DNA from: Gemmatimonadota bacterium
Lineage (GTDB): Bacteria > Gemmatimonadota > Gemmatimonadetes > Gemmatimonadales > Gemmatimonadaceae
Assembly: GCA_021324775.1 (NCBI GenBank)
Contig: JAJPIM010000044.1
Coordinates: forward strand, 1-64,000
Direction of reading: 5' to 3'
Length of the DNA: 64,000 bases
The notes beneath the pieces are model-generated. The model worked only from the letters and a program-made list of their open reading frames with translations, was not told the origin of the DNA and did no database searches. This document shows, one piece after another, positions 44,759 through 53,957 of this stretch (position 1 is the stretch's first letter; every line of letters starts with the position of its first letter). Both the position numbers and the translations under genes were made by a program.

Positions 44759-44799
44759 CCAGTCCCCAATCCCCAGTCCCTAGTCCCCAGCCCCCAGCC
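44759..44799 (+). repeat. Heptanucleotide repeat array (AGTCCCC/AATCCCC type)
   Basis: About six copies of a CCCCAGT-like unit just before the M20 peptidase start, in the divergent acnA/M20 gap. It resembles the CCCCA(A/G)T short tandem repeats I recall from filamentous cyanobacteria. Confidence 0.85.
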
Positions 44800-44808
44800 T
44801 TGCGTCCC

Positions 44809-45849
44809 ATGCCTCTTCCGTTCACTCCTCTCGATCCGGTCGCACTCACGCTCGATCTCGCTCGCGTACCGTCCATCAGCGGAGCGGAGAGCGAGGTCGT
44901 CGCCACCGTCGAGCAGTTGCTGCGCGGCCGCGGCTGGGAGGTGCAGCGGATTCCCGTGTCGCCCGGACGCGACGACATCCTCGCGACCACCGGCACGCCG
45001 CCGGTTCTCACGCTGTCGACGCACCTCGATACGGTGCCCCCGTTCATCGCCCCCAGGCTGGACGGCGACCGTCTCTCCGGACGCGGATCGTGCGATGCCA
45101 AGGGGATTGCGGCCGCCATGATTTGCGCCGCCGAACGCCTGCGGGCGGATGGGACGGCCGTCGCGCTGCTCTTCGTGATCGGCGAGGAGTCGTCGCACGA
45201 TGGCGCAACCGCCGCCAATGATGTCCCGACCACGAGCCGCATCCTCATCAATGGCGAGCCGACCGAGCGCGTGCTCGCGACCGGCACCAAAGGCGCCCTG
45301 GTGGCGACGCTCCGCACGATGGGGCGCGCTGCACACTCCGCGTATCCTCACCTCGGACACTCCGCCACTCGCGACCTCGTGCGCCTGCTCGCAAGTCTCG
45401 ATGCGGTCGTCCTCCCCACCGACCCGGTGCTCGGTGCGACGACGGTCAACATCGGCATGGTGTCCGGCGGCGTCGCCGAGAATGTCGTGGCACCATCCGC
45501 GGAAGCACGCATCATGGTCCGTCTGGTCGGTCCGTCCGATACGGTGGAGTCCCGGCTGCGCGATTGGGCGGAGCCCAAGGGCAATCTCGAGTTCACGAGG
45601 CTCGTGCCGCCCGTTCTGTTACGGACAGTCCCCGGGTTTGAAACAGGCGTCGTCGCATTTGCCACGGATATCCCGAGGCTCACGAATTGGGGGACGCCAT
45701 ACCTCTTTGGCCCGGGCTCGATCCACGTCGCACACACGGACCACGAGTTCGTCTCCGCCGCCGATCTGGTGCGGGCCGTGGACGACTACGTCCGACTCGC
45801 CGGCGCGGCCCTCGCGGCCGCCGAAGCGCCCGCGGCTACGGCGGTGTAG
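44809..45849 (+). CDS. M20 family metallohydrolase (ArgE/DapE/acetyl-lysine deacetylase-like)
   Basis: A 346-aa zinc amidohydrolase or peptidase starting at the ATG at 44809. Metal ligands: [11 protein letters not shown] (His, bridging region), GRGSCDAKG (bridging Asp), GEESSHDGA (catalytic Glu-Glu) and a last His in [10 protein letters not shown]. The small dimerisation domain holds [15 protein letters not shown]. The short form is like acetyl-ornithine/acetyl-lysine deacetylases or dipeptidases. No arginine or lysine genes lie next to it, so I give no symbol. Its 3' end overlaps the convergent kinase gene by 14 bp. Confidence 0.9.
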   Translation: MPLPFTPLDPVALTLDLARVPSISGAESEVVATVEQLLRGRGWEVQRIPVSPGRDDILATTGTPPVLTLSTHLDTVPPFIAPRLDGDRLSGRGSCDAKGIAAAMICAAERLRADGTAVALLFVIGEESSHDGATAANDVPTTSRILINGEPTERVLATGTKGALVATLRTMGRAAHSAYPHLGHSATRDLVRLLASLDAVVLPTDPVLGATTVNIGMVSGGVAENVVAPSAEARIMVRLVGPSDTVESRLRDWAEPKGNLEFTRLVPPVLLRTVPGFETGVVAFATDIPRLTNWGTPYLFGPGSIHVAHTDHEFVSAADLVRAVDDYVRLAGAALAAAEAPAATAV

Positions 45850-47554
45850 GCTCGCCTGACGAGGAAGCCGGCGGCGGGGATGCCGGCGCGCCCGCGCCGG
45901 ATCCATCGGTCTCGTGGTCGGGCGCCGCACCGACTGGAGTCGTCGCCGGGATCGGCGGCGCCATGGGTTGCCGGCCGGGGTCGCGGGCCTGTCCTTCCGC
46001 GGCCGAGAGTCGTGCCGAGAAGATCGCGGCGACGGTATCGTTCGACAGGACACTGACGGAGATCTGCGCGGGCAGGAAAGCGTCGCCCGAGGTCTCCAGC
46101 GACACGAGGTGCGCCCCCGGCCCCACGCGGATGATGAGCGGCGAGAACCCGTACATGCGTCCATCGATGCGCACGCGTGCCGTGCCGCCGCGCGCGAGCA
46201 CCCGGACGTACCCGGGCGCGTCCGGCGCCGGGATGCGGTTGCGCGCCGGGAAGAGGGTGCGGTCCGCCGATACGGGCTCGCGCTCCGCCGCGGGCGCCGG
46301 CACGCCCAACGGCGTTGCCACTCGCGTTGCCGCAGGCGCCGCGCCGGGCGCGGCGGACCGGTTGACGTCGGATGCGGTATCGCTGGTGGACGACGAATCG
46401 GGGGCCGCGGCCACGGTCGATGGCGCCGGTGTCGCAATGGGCTGCGGCCTGCGGAGTTCCATGTGCCGCTCGATCATGATCGTTCCCGCAATCACGATCG
46501 CCGCGAAGATCGTGAACGCCACCACGACGTAGAGCATCATCCGCCCGGAGCCGCTCTCCGCCACCGGCTGCTCGGCGCGCGCCGCCATTCGGACCGAGGT
46601 GCGGGTCAGCCCGGATACCGGACGCCTGCCGGCCAGTGAATCGACGAACGCCGCCGCCGACGTGAATCGCTCGCCGCGGACCTTGGACATCGCCCGCCGG
46701 ATCGAGAGATCGACGAACGGGGGCAAGGCCGGCTTGATCGACGACGCGTTCGGCACGTCGGCCGAAAGGTGCAGCTTCATGAGGTCCTGAACCCGCACGG
46801 TCTCGAACGGACGGTGTCCGGTGAGCATCTCGAACGCCACGACGCCGAGCGCATACTGGTCCGCGCGCGCATCGATCTCGTCGCCCCGCCACTGCTCCGG
46901 CGACATGTAGCCCGGCGAGCCGATCACCGCGCCCGACCCGAGCGCCGAGTCGCCCAGCCCGAGCCCGCGCGCGATGCCGAAGTCGGAGACCATGACGTGG
47001 CCGCTGTCCCCGATCAGGATGTTCGCGGGCTTGATGTCCCGGTGCACGACGCCCTGGCCGTGCGCATAGTCCAGCGCCCGAGCGACTTCCCGCAGGATCT
47101 CGAGCGCATGCTGGAAGTCCAGCGCCCGATGACTGGCCAGCAGATCTTCGACCGTCCCGCCGCGCACGAGCCGCATGGTGTAGTACGCCACCGTGTTGCG
47201 CTGGCCCACCGCGAAGATCGGAACGACGTTCGGATGGTCGAGGCGCGCCGCAAGCTTGGCTTCGCGCTCGAATCGCGTGTACGCCTCCGGCGAGAGCATC
47301 GGGTCGAGCGTGAGAACTTTGAGCGCGACTTCCCGGTCGAGTGCGACTTCCCGGGCACGGAACACGATGCCCATGCCACCACGCCCCAGGAGCTCCACGA
47401 GCCGGTACGCGTCACCGATCGATTCCTGGATCCGCAGCCGGATGCGCTCCGCCTGCTCGGCCGGTTGTGATCCGGTGATCGCGGAGCCGCAGCGCGGGCA
47501 CGCGGATGACCCCGACGCCACTGTCGCTCCGCACCGCGTGCACGCCCCTGCCAT
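45836..47554 (-). CDS. Serine/threonine protein kinase with zinc ribbon, membrane anchor and PEGA-like domain
   Basis: A 572-aa kinase from the ATG at 47554 (GTG at 47572 and longer forms to 47725 are possible). An N-terminal zinc ribbon has two CxxC knuckles (Cys5/8/19/22). The kinase domain shows LLGRGGMGIVFRAR, the Lys in VALKVL, VVHRDIKPANIL, VSDFGIA and GSPGYMSPEQW. A membrane helix is near residues 340-362 (YVVVAFTIFAAIVIAGTIM). After a low-complexity linker a PEGA-like domain follows (TARVRIDGRMYGFSP), then a Pro/Ser-rich tail outside the membrane. It is the only such kinase here; a target cannot be named. Confidence 0.93.
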   Translation of the reverse strand: MAGACTRCGATVASGSSACPRCGSAITGSQPAEQAERIRLRIQESIGDAYRLVELLGRGGMGIVFRAREVALDREVALKVLTLDPMLSPEAYTRFEREAKLAARLDHPNVVPIFAVGQRNTVAYYTMRLVRGGTVEDLLASHRALDFQHALEILREVARALDYAHGQGVVHRDIKPANILIGDSGHVMVSDFGIARGLGLGDSALGSGAVIGSPGYMSPEQWRGDEIDARADQYALGVVAFEMLTGHRPFETVRVQDLMKLHLSADVPNASSIKPALPPFVDLSIRRAMSKVRGERFTSAAAFVDSLAGRRPVSGLTRTSVRMAARAEQPVAESGSGRMMLYVVVAFTIFAAIVIAGTIMIERHMELRRPQPIATPAPSTVAAAPDSSSTSDTASDVNRSAAPGAAPAATRVATPLGVPAPAAEREPVSADRTLFPARNRIPAPDAPGYVRVLARGGTARVRIDGRMYGFSPLIIRVGPGAHLVSLETSGDAFLPAQISVSVLSNDTVAAIFSARLSAAEGQARDPGRQPMAPPIPATTPVGAAPDHETDGSGAGAPASPPPASSSGEPTPP

Positions 47555-47811
47555 GGGCGCTGGGGTGGTCACCGCCGCGTTGGATCGGGCGTAGGCTACC
47601 GCCGCCTCTCTGGAGTTGTGCTGCCTGCCGGTCACGGGACTCCGCGCGCCAAAGACGCCACCGCTCAGGGCAACGTGCGACATCGCGGAGGCGCATGCTG
47701 GAACAACCGAACGCGTTCTCACCAAGACGGCCTCAGCCGCTTTGACGTCACGGTCCGGTCACAATGTCCGAAAACCGCTCCGCTCGCTCGAACTGTTCAA
47801 TCTTCGACTCT

Positions 47812-47888
47812 CCCTTTGCCTTTCGCCTCTCTCCTTTCTCCTTTCTCCTTTCTCCTTTCTCCTTTCTCCTTTCTCCTCTCTCTCCTCT
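47812..47888 (+). repeat. Heptanucleotide repeat array (TTTCTCC type), longest copy
   Basis: About ten copies, the middle ones perfect, between the kinase and glycerate kinase genes. It has no stop codon in the + frame of the next gene, so an upstream start (TTG 47815) would add a repeated LLSPFSF segment to that protein. Confidence 0.92.
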
Positions 47889-47932
47889 CGCCCCTCCCGC
47901 CCATTCCCTCCCCGCGCCGTCTCCTGACACAG

Positions 47933-49276
47933 TTGTTCGAGGCCGCGGTCGCCGGCGCCCAGCCGCGCGCCGCCACACGTGACGCCGTCGCCGCGCTGGA
48001 GATCCCGCCTGCAGCCGCCATCTGGGTAATCGCGCTCGGCAAAGCGGCGCACGCTATGGCGGCAGGCGCGGTCGAGGGATTGGCTGGCCGGCAACGCGAC
48101 TTGGCCGGCGGCGTGATCGTCGCGCCCTCCGCCACGTCCGGTCTCTCTCTCCCGCGAGCGATCGAGCCGGCACTGACACACCTGCGCGTCGTCGCGGGCG
48201 ATCACCCGATTCCCGGCGCACGATCGCTGGCCGCTGCGGACGCGATCGGCGAGACGGCGGCATCGGTCCGCGAGGGTGATCACGTCATCGTGCTGGTCTC
48301 CGGCGGCGGGACGAGTCTGGCCGCCGCCCCCGCGCCAGATGTGAAGGACTTCAGCCAGGATGATCTGGCCGAGCTCTATGCCTCGCTCGTGACGTCGGGC
48401 GCCGACATCACCGCGATCAACGCCGTGCGGAAGCGATTCGCACGCTGGGCCGGCGGCCGCCTCGCCCTGGCCCTCGCACAGGCCTGGGTGCACTGCCTCA
48501 TCGTCTCCGATGTCGTGGGCGATGACGTCGCATCGGTCAGCTCCGGCCCCTGCGTGGGTGACCCCGTCACCGCGCGCGATCTCGTGCCTCGCCTCGAACG
48601 CAGCGGAGTCTGGGCCCGTATCCCCGACGCCGCACGGCGCCACCTGTCCGCGGTCGCCAGCGGCGACGCACCCGAGACGCCCAAGCCGCACGACCCGGCC
48701 TTCGCCCACGTCGCGATCCGCGTCATCGTCAGCAACGCGAACGCCGTCAGCGCGGCGGCCGCCGCCGCCCGCACTGCCGGGATCGACGAGGTCACAGTCG
48801 CCGAGGTCCCGCTGAGCGGCGAAGCATCCATCGCCGGCGTCCGGCTCGCGAGTGAGCTCATGGCGCGCCAGAAACGCGCGCGCGGGGCCGACGCACGGAA
48901 ATCGAAATGCGTGATCTGGGGCGGCGAGACCACCGTGACGTTCGCGGGCTCCGGAACGCCATCGGAGGAGGCGCTCGGCGGCCGCAACCAGGAACTCGCT
49001 CTCGCCGCCGCCCGGTCGCTCGATGATGATGGCGAACAAATGAGCCGCATCGCGATCCTGGCCGCGGGCACGGACGGCCGGGATGGACCCACCGACGCGG
49101 CGGGCGCCATCGTGGACGGCACCACGTGGCGAGCCGTGGAGACGGCCGGCCGCGACCCCGCCGCCGACCTCGCATCCCACGCCGCACACCGCGCGCTCGG
49201 CGCCGCCGGCGCCCTGCTCACGACCGGCCCCACCGGCACCAACGTGATGGACATCGTGATCGGGCTAATTTTGTAG
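47933..49276 (+). CDS. Glycerate 2-kinase (GckA/MOFRL type)
   Basis: Phosphorylates D-glycerate to 2-phosphoglycerate. There is no ATG at the proper place; I choose TTG 47933, which gives 447 aa starting at the family's usual TQLFEAAVAGAQPR; a longer frame passes through the heptamer array. The DUF4147 domain has VIALGKAAHAMAAGAV, GDHPIPGARSLAAADA and VLVSGGGTSLAA, with INAVRKRFARWAGGRLA and SDVVGDDVASVSSGP; the MOFRL domain has GGETTVTFAG and GRNQELALAAA. It leads a + run with aguB, which starts 2 bp after its stop. Confidence 0.92.
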   Translation: MFEAAVAGAQPRAATRDAVAALEIPPAAAIWVIALGKAAHAMAAGAVEGLAGRQRDLAGGVIVAPSATSGLSLPRAIEPALTHLRVVAGDHPIPGARSLAAADAIGETAASVREGDHVIVLVSGGGTSLAAAPAPDVKDFSQDDLAELYASLVTSGADITAINAVRKRFARWAGGRLALALAQAWVHCLIVSDVVGDDVASVSSGPCVGDPVTARDLVPRLERSGVWARIPDAARRHLSAVASGDAPETPKPHDPAFAHVAIRVIVSNANAVSAAAAAARTAGIDEVTVAEVPLSGEASIAGVRLASELMARQKRARGADARKSKCVIWGGETTVTFAGSGTPSEEALGGRNQELALAAARSLDDDGEQMSRIAILAAGTDGRDGPTDAAGAIVDGTTWRAVETAGRDPAADLASHAAHRALGAAGALLTTGPTGTNVMDIVIGLIL

Positions 49277-49278
49277 CC

Positions 49279-50196
49279 ATGCACCGGACGTTCACCGTGG
49301 GTCTCATCCAGGCGGCCGTCGAGGCGGACGCCACGGCCAATGTGCGCGCCGCCGTCGCGCACGTTCGCGAGGCGGCCGCACGAGGCGCGCAGATCGTGTG
49401 TCTCCAGGAGCTCTTCAACTCGCTCTACTTCTGCAAGGCGCAGAAGGGCGAACGCTTCGATCTCGCGGAGCCAATCCCGGGCCCGGCGACGGACATCATG
49501 CGGGCGCTCGCGCGCGAGTTGTCCGTCGTCCTCATCGTCCCGCTGTTCGAGCGGCAAGCCGCCGGCGTCTACCGCAACTCGGCGGCAATCATCGACGCGG
49601 ACGGCACGATGCTCGGTGTCTACCGCAAGATGCACATCCCGGACGACCCGCTGTTCTACGAGAAGTACTACTTCACCCCCGGCGACGCGACGCAGGATGA
49701 GCGTGGCACCACGCCAGGCGCCGCCAACGGGTTCCGCGTCTGGGAAACACGGTACGCCAGGATCGGGGTCCTGATCTGCTGGGACCAGTGGTACCCCGAG
49801 GCCGCGCGAATCACGAGTCTGCTCGGTGCCGATATCCTGTTCTATCCGACCGCGATCGGATGGCACCCGTCCGAGAAGCAGGAGTTCGGCCCCGCACAGG
49901 TCGAGGCCTGGCGCACCGTCCAGCGCGGGCACGCCATCGCCAATGGCATCTATGTCGCCGCCACGAACCGCGTGGGGCACGAGCCCGAGCCGGGGACCGA
50001 TGGGCTCGAGTTCTTCGGACACTCGTTCGTGAGCGATCCGTTCGGCCGTGTCATCGCGGATGCCGGGACGTCTCCCGAGATCCTGATCGCGCAGTGCGAC
50101 ACGGCGGTACTCGAGGACACACGGCGCAATTGGCCGTTCCTGCGCGACCGGCGGATCGATGCCTACGGGCCGATCCTTCAGCGATGCCTCGGGTGA
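49279..50196 (+). CDS. aguB: N-carbamoylputrescine amidase
   Basis: Hydrolyses N-carbamoylputrescine to putrescine, CO2 and ammonia. The 305-aa nitrilase-fold protein has the Glu-Lys-Cys triad: CLQELFNSLYFC (Glu), GVYRKMHIPDDPLFYEKYYF (Lys, and a signature of AguB), and LICWDQWYPEAAR (Cys). AguA follows 10 bp downstream, giving the agmatine-to-putrescine path. A TAATTT box lies 7 nt before the ATG (49266-49271) at the end of the glycerate kinase gene, with no Shine-Dalgarno. Confidence 0.96.
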   Translation: MHRTFTVGLIQAAVEADATANVRAAVAHVREAAARGAQIVCLQELFNSLYFCKAQKGERFDLAEPIPGPATDIMRALARELSVVLIVPLFERQAAGVYRNSAAIIDADGTMLGVYRKMHIPDDPLFYEKYYFTPGDATQDERGTTPGAANGFRVWETRYARIGVLICWDQWYPEAARITSLLGADILFYPTAIGWHPSEKQEFGPAQVEAWRTVQRGHAIANGIYVAATNRVGHEPEPGTDGLEFFGHSFVSDPFGRVIADAGTSPEILIAQCDTAVLEDTRRNWPFLRDRRIDAYGPILQRCLG

Positions 50197-50206
50197 CAGG
50201 CGCGTA

Positions 50207-51259
50207 ATGCCGTACCGAATGCCCGCGGAGTGGGAGCCGCACGAGTCGACCTGGATCGCGTGGCCGCACCACGAGCCGGACTGGCCGGGGAAGCTCGAGG
50301 CGATCCCGTGGGTGTACGCGGAGATCGTTCGCGCCCTCGCGCCCACGGAGATGATCCACGTGCTCTGCCAGGACGCTGCCGTCGAGGACCAGGCCCGGAC
50401 CGCCATCTCCGCACACGGCGTCGACGCCGCCGCATACCAGCTCCACATCGTGTCCACCGACCGGGTATGGCTGCGAGATTCCGCGCCGACCACGGTACTC
50501 GGCAGCGACGGCGCGCCCGCCCTCGTCCGCTGGCACTTCAATGCCTGGGCCAAATACGACAACTACTCCCAGGACGCACGCGTCGGCGACGCCATCGCCC
50601 GCCTCGCCGGCCTGCCACTCGTCGAGGCCGCACGGCCGGACGGACAGGGTGCGGCAGTGCTCGAAGGTGGCGCGATCGACACCAACGGCGAAGGCATCGT
50701 GATGGTCACCGAGGAATGCCTCCTCGGCGACGTGCAGGTCCGGAACCCCGGCCTCACCCGCGACGGCTACGAGCAGTTGTTCCGCGACTACCTCGGTGCC
50801 CGCCAGACGGTGTGGCTCGGAGCCGGGTGCGTGGGGGACGACACACACGGCCATGTGGACGATGTCGCGCGCTTCGTGGCCCCGGACATCGTCGTGCTGG
50901 CGTTCGAACCCGACTCGGCGGACGACAATCACGCGTCGTCCGAGGACAACCTGCGGCGGCTGCAGCTCGCCGGCGGCGATGACGGCGCGCTGCAAATCGT
51001 CACACTCCCGTATCCGAGACCGGTGGTGATGAACGGACAGCGGCTGCCGGCGAGCTATGCGAATTTCTATATCGCCAACGGAACGGTCATCGTCCCGACG
51101 TTCAACGATCCCAACGATCGCGATGCGCTCGCGACGCTCGCCAGCGTCATGCCGGACCACAGGGTGGTCGGCATTCACGCGGTCGATCTGGTCTGGGGGT
51201 ACGGCACCCTGCACTGCCTCACCCAGCAACAGCCCGCGGCCGGCGCGCCCGCCCGGTAG
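50207..51259 (+). CDS. aguA: Agmatine deiminase
   Basis: Converts agmatine to N-carbamoylputrescine. The 350-aa protein starts RMPAEWEPHESTWIAWPH, as in the family, with DRVWLRDSAPT (active-site Asp), WAKYDNYSQDARVG, VLEGGAIDTNGEG, HGHVDDVARFV (catalytic His and Asp) and the catalytic Cys in GTLHCLTQQQPA. The ATG at 50207 is 10 bp after aguB. With the SpeD-like gene at 30 kb lacking key residues, putrescine from this pair may be the main polyamine product encoded here; no agmatine-forming arginine decarboxylase is in the window. Confidence 0.96.
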   Translation: MPYRMPAEWEPHESTWIAWPHHEPDWPGKLEAIPWVYAEIVRALAPTEMIHVLCQDAAVEDQARTAISAHGVDAAAYQLHIVSTDRVWLRDSAPTTVLGSDGAPALVRWHFNAWAKYDNYSQDARVGDAIARLAGLPLVEAARPDGQGAAVLEGGAIDTNGEGIVMVTEECLLGDVQVRNPGLTRDGYEQLFRDYLGARQTVWLGAGCVGDDTHGHVDDVARFVAPDIVVLAFEPDSADDNHASSEDNLRRLQLAGGDDGALQIVTLPYPRPVVMNGQRLPASYANFYIANGTVIVPTFNDPNDRDALATLASVMPDHRVVGIHAVDLVWGYGTLHCLTQQQPAAGAPAR

Positions 51260-51265
51260 CCGATT

Positions 51266-51910
51266 GTGGGCCACAGGCTGGCGGGATGGTGCTGGTTGCT
51301 GGGCACGGGCGCTGCAATCGGCAGTGCACTGGCGGTTGCGCCGGCGCGCGCCGCAGCCCAGGTACAACCGATCGCCAATCTCGTCGTGGGCGATGGCGTC
51401 ATGGTCGTCAAAGCCGGGCCGGAGAAACACGTCTACGTCGGTGCCGCCGGCGCTGACACGCACACCGTGACGCTGACTTTCGACGCGGGAGCCGTCGACG
51501 ACTTCGTCGGCGATGCGCAGGCCCTCGTCGCGCGCGGAACGCGCCCCCTGCCCACGCACGCATCCGACCGCCCGGAGATCGAAGAGTCCGCGAGCCCGCG
51601 CGCGATCTCCGTAACGCGCCACGTGGACCGCGCCCACGGCACGCAAACGGTCAGCTATCACGTCTTCGTGTCCGACGACAAGCTCGGCGGATTCACGATC
51701 GTGACGACGCCCGCCGAGATGCGGTCGATCCTTCTCGCGCTGCACAAGGCCGCGCGGGCCGCCTACGCCGCGAGCGCACCGCCGGACACCACACACCATC
51801 CGAAGCCGAAGCGGCGGCCCACGCACCCGGCAGCCGCTCCCACACCCAGCCCGGCACCCACTCCCCCAGCCACGACGCCCTCAACGACGACACAGCCGGC
51901 ACCGCATTGA
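51266..51910 (+). CDS. Exported hypothetical protein with Pro/Thr-rich tail
   Basis: A 214-aa exported protein. Signal peptide of about 32 residues (LAGWCWLLGTGAAIGSALAV, cleavage near AAAQ). The mature domain (about 33-165) has beta-type patterns such as GDGVMVVKAGPEKHVYVGA and HTVTLTFDAGAVDDFVG. The last 45 residues are Pro/Thr/Ala with a basic patch. GTG start, 6 bp after aguA. I do not recognise a family. Confidence 0.65.
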   Translation: MGHRLAGWCWLLGTGAAIGSALAVAPARAAAQVQPIANLVVGDGVMVVKAGPEKHVYVGAAGADTHTVTLTFDAGAVDDFVGDAQALVARGTRPLPTHASDRPEIEESASPRAISVTRHVDRAHGTQTVSYHVFVSDDKLGGFTIVTTPAEMRSILLALHKAARAAYAASAPPDTTHHPKPKRRPTHPAAAPTPSPAPTPPATTPSTTTQPAPH

Positions 51911-51940
51911 CGCCCCTCGCCGCCTGATCGTCGCTCTGGC

Positions 51941-53119
51941 ATGCACGTGATCCTCGCGGCGCTGTACGCTGCGCTCGTCCAGCAGGCCGGTAGCGGTGCC
52001 GCCGCGCAAGATCCCATGGCGACCGTCGATCGCGTCGCGATACGCGGGTTGCAGGCCGGCGGCTACCCCGGTATGGCGGTCCTCATCGGCCGCCGCGACA
52101 CGACGCTTCTCGAGCGCGGCTACGGACACCTCGACTGGCTGCCGGGGAGCGCCCCGGTAGACCCGGCACGCACGATGTACGACCTCGCATCGCTCACCAA
52201 GGTCGTCGGCACGACGACGGCGCTGATGCTGCTCTACGACCACCACCGCCTCGACCTCGATGCGCCCGTGAGCCGCTATCTGCCGCAATGGCGCGCCGGC
52301 GGCAAATCGCGGGTCACCATCCGAGATCTGCTCACGCACCGCTCGGGACTTCCCGCGGGCCGGGAGCTCTGGCGCATCGCGCGGACGCCTGCAGCCGCCC
52401 GGCGCGCTGTCCTGGCGACGACGCTCGCCTATCCGCCCGGAGAGCGCTACGTGTATTCGGACCTGGGCGCCGACATCCTCGGGTTCGTGGTCGAAGCCAT
52501 TACTCGCCAACGGCTCGATGACTACCTCGCGCAGCACGTCTACCGCCGCCTGGGCATGCGCAACACGCGCTTCCGGCCCACCCGCGCCGACGACCGCCGG
52601 GTCGCTCGCACAGAGGCCCCGCTCGGACGGGTCCACGACCGGAACGCCGCGACACTGGGCGGCGTCGCCGGCCACGCCGGTCTGTTTGCATCAGCGGGCG
52701 ACCTCGCGATCCTCGCGCGCATGATGCTGGACGGTGGAGTGTACCGGGGCGTCCGCATCGTGTCTGACACCACGATCGAGCGGTTCACGGCACGCGAGCG
52801 TGGGACGCGCGCGCTGGGTTGGGACACCTGCGCCGGCGGCGCGAGCTGCGGCCAGTACATGGACACCACGGCCTACGGGCATACCGGATACACGGGCACG
52901 TCGATCTGGATCGATCCGGACCACGATCTCTTCGTGATCGTGCTCGCGAATTGGGCCAGCGGCACGTACGAGCATCCGACGGGACCCGGCGCGATCCTCG
53001 CGGACGTCCGCGCCGATATCGCCGACCTCGCCGAGGCGACTGTCGCGGAGACGCACGCGGATTCGGTGGCGCGCCGTGCGGCCCTCGCCCTGCGCTCCGA
53101 CGGCGAACGCGGCTGGTAG
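51941..53119 (+). CDS. Serine hydrolase, beta-lactamase/class C family
   Basis: A 392-aa exported enzyme with a signal peptide (VILAALYAALVQQAG, cleavage after AAAQ). The serine-hydrolase motifs are DLASLTKVVG (SxxK with the nucleophile) and YVYSDLGADILG (YxN-like; Tyr-Ser-Asp here), and a late HTGYTGT box takes the place of KTG. This form is common in esterases and D-amino-acid peptidases of the Pfam Beta-lactamase family, so antibiotic resistance should not be assumed. It follows the 51266 gene after 30 bp. Confidence 0.9.
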   Translation: MHVILAALYAALVQQAGSGAAAQDPMATVDRVAIRGLQAGGYPGMAVLIGRRDTTLLERGYGHLDWLPGSAPVDPARTMYDLASLTKVVGTTTALMLLYDHHRLDLDAPVSRYLPQWRAGGKSRVTIRDLLTHRSGLPAGRELWRIARTPAAARRAVLATTLAYPPGERYVYSDLGADILGFVVEAITRQRLDDYLAQHVYRRLGMRNTRFRPTRADDRRVARTEAPLGRVHDRNAATLGGVAGHAGLFASAGDLAILARMMLDGGVYRGVRIVSDTTIERFTARERGTRALGWDTCAGGASCGQYMDTTAYGHTGYTGTSIWIDPDHDLFVIVLANWASGTYEHPTGPGAILADVRADIADLAEATVAETHADSVARRAALALRSDGERGW

Positions 53120-53160
53120 AGCGGCAGCCCCAACCTCTGACCCGCGGCGTTCGCGGTCGG

Positions 53161-53166
53161 TACTTT
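53161..53166 (+). promoter_or_regulatory. -10-like TACTTT 7 nt before queC
   Basis: TACTTT with 7 nt to the ATG at 53174 and no Shine-Dalgarno; a leaderless start of the queCED operon is likely. No preQ1-type riboswitch is recognisable in the 54-bp gap. Confidence 0.4.
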
Positions 53167-53173
53167 CCACAAT

Positions 53174-53926
53174 ATGGTCGATATCGATTTGCCGAACGGG
53201 CCCCGCGAAACGCGGGACGGCAACGCCGCGGCCGCCATCATCCTCCTGAGCGGCGGGCTCGACTCCACGACGCTCCTCGCCCAGGTGACCCGGGCAGGCT
53301 ACCGCGTCGTGGCACTCACGTTTCGCTACGGACAGCGCCACCGCCACGAAGTGGCTGCGGCAACGCGCATCGCGGCCGCATACGGCGCCACACATCGGAT
53401 CGTGGATATCGACTTGCGCGCGATCGGGGGCTCCGCGCTGACGACGGATATCGAGGTGCCCAAGGACCGTCCGGTGGCCGCGATGACCACGGGCATTCCC
53501 GTTACCTATGTCCCGGCCCGCAACACGATCTTCCTGTCGTATGCGCTCGCGTGGGCGGAAGTCGAAGGCGCACACGACATTTTCATCGGTGTCAACGCGA
53601 TCGACTGGAGCGGGTATCCCGACTGCCGTCCCGAATTCATATCGGCGTTCGAGCGCGTCGCGAATCTCGCGACGCGCGCCGGCGTCGGGGGGACGGCGCC
53701 GATTCGGATCCGCGCCCCCCTCATCGGTATGACGAAGCGCGACATCATCATGCTCGGCCGCGCGCTCGGCGTCGACTACGGGATGACCACGAGTTGCTAC
53801 GATCCGGATCCCGCCGGCGCGGCGTGCGGGCGATGCGATGCCTGCCAGCTCCGCCAGAAGGGATTTCGCGAAGCTGAGCTCACTGATCCGGCGCCGTACC
53901 AGCACGCCACGCTCACGCCTCCATGA
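53174..53926 (+). CDS. queC: 7-cyano-7-deazaguanine synthase
   Basis: Turns 7-carboxy-7-deazaguanine into preQ0 with ATP and ammonia, for queuosine. The 250-aa protein has the PP-loop [40 protein letters not shown] and [19 protein letters not shown], and the C-terminal zinc site with CYDPDP, then [10 protein letters not shown]. queE and queD follow in order. The preQ0 product may also feed archaeosine-like or DNA 7-deazaguanine pathways, but no dpd genes are here. Confidence 0.97.
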   Translation: MVDIDLPNGPRETRDGNAAAAIILLSGGLDSTTLLAQVTRAGYRVVALTFRYGQRHRHEVAAATRIAAAYGATHRIVDIDLRAIGGSALTTDIEVPKDRPVAAMTTGIPVTYVPARNTIFLSYALAWAEVEGAHDIFIGVNAIDWSGYPDCRPEFISAFERVANLATRAGVGGTAPIRIRAPLIGMTKRDIIMLGRALGVDYGMTTSCYDPDPAGAACGRCDACQLRQKGFREAELTDPAPYQHATLTPP

Positions 53927-53957
53927 GCCGCGGTGCGCCGGTCCCGCAACATGGCGT

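Noticed and set aside
48376-50562. 728-codon minus frame over glycerate kinase, aguB and aguA
   Set aside because: Shadow; crosses three well-supported + genes.
51941-53119. Antibiotic-resistance beta-lactamase
   Set aside because: SxxK and Tyr motifs are those of the broad serine-hydrolase family; a KTG box is replaced by HTG and nothing in the context suggests resistance.
53120-53173. preQ1 riboswitch before queC
   Set aside because: The gap is too short and has no preQ1 aptamer signature; a -10-like box fills its end.
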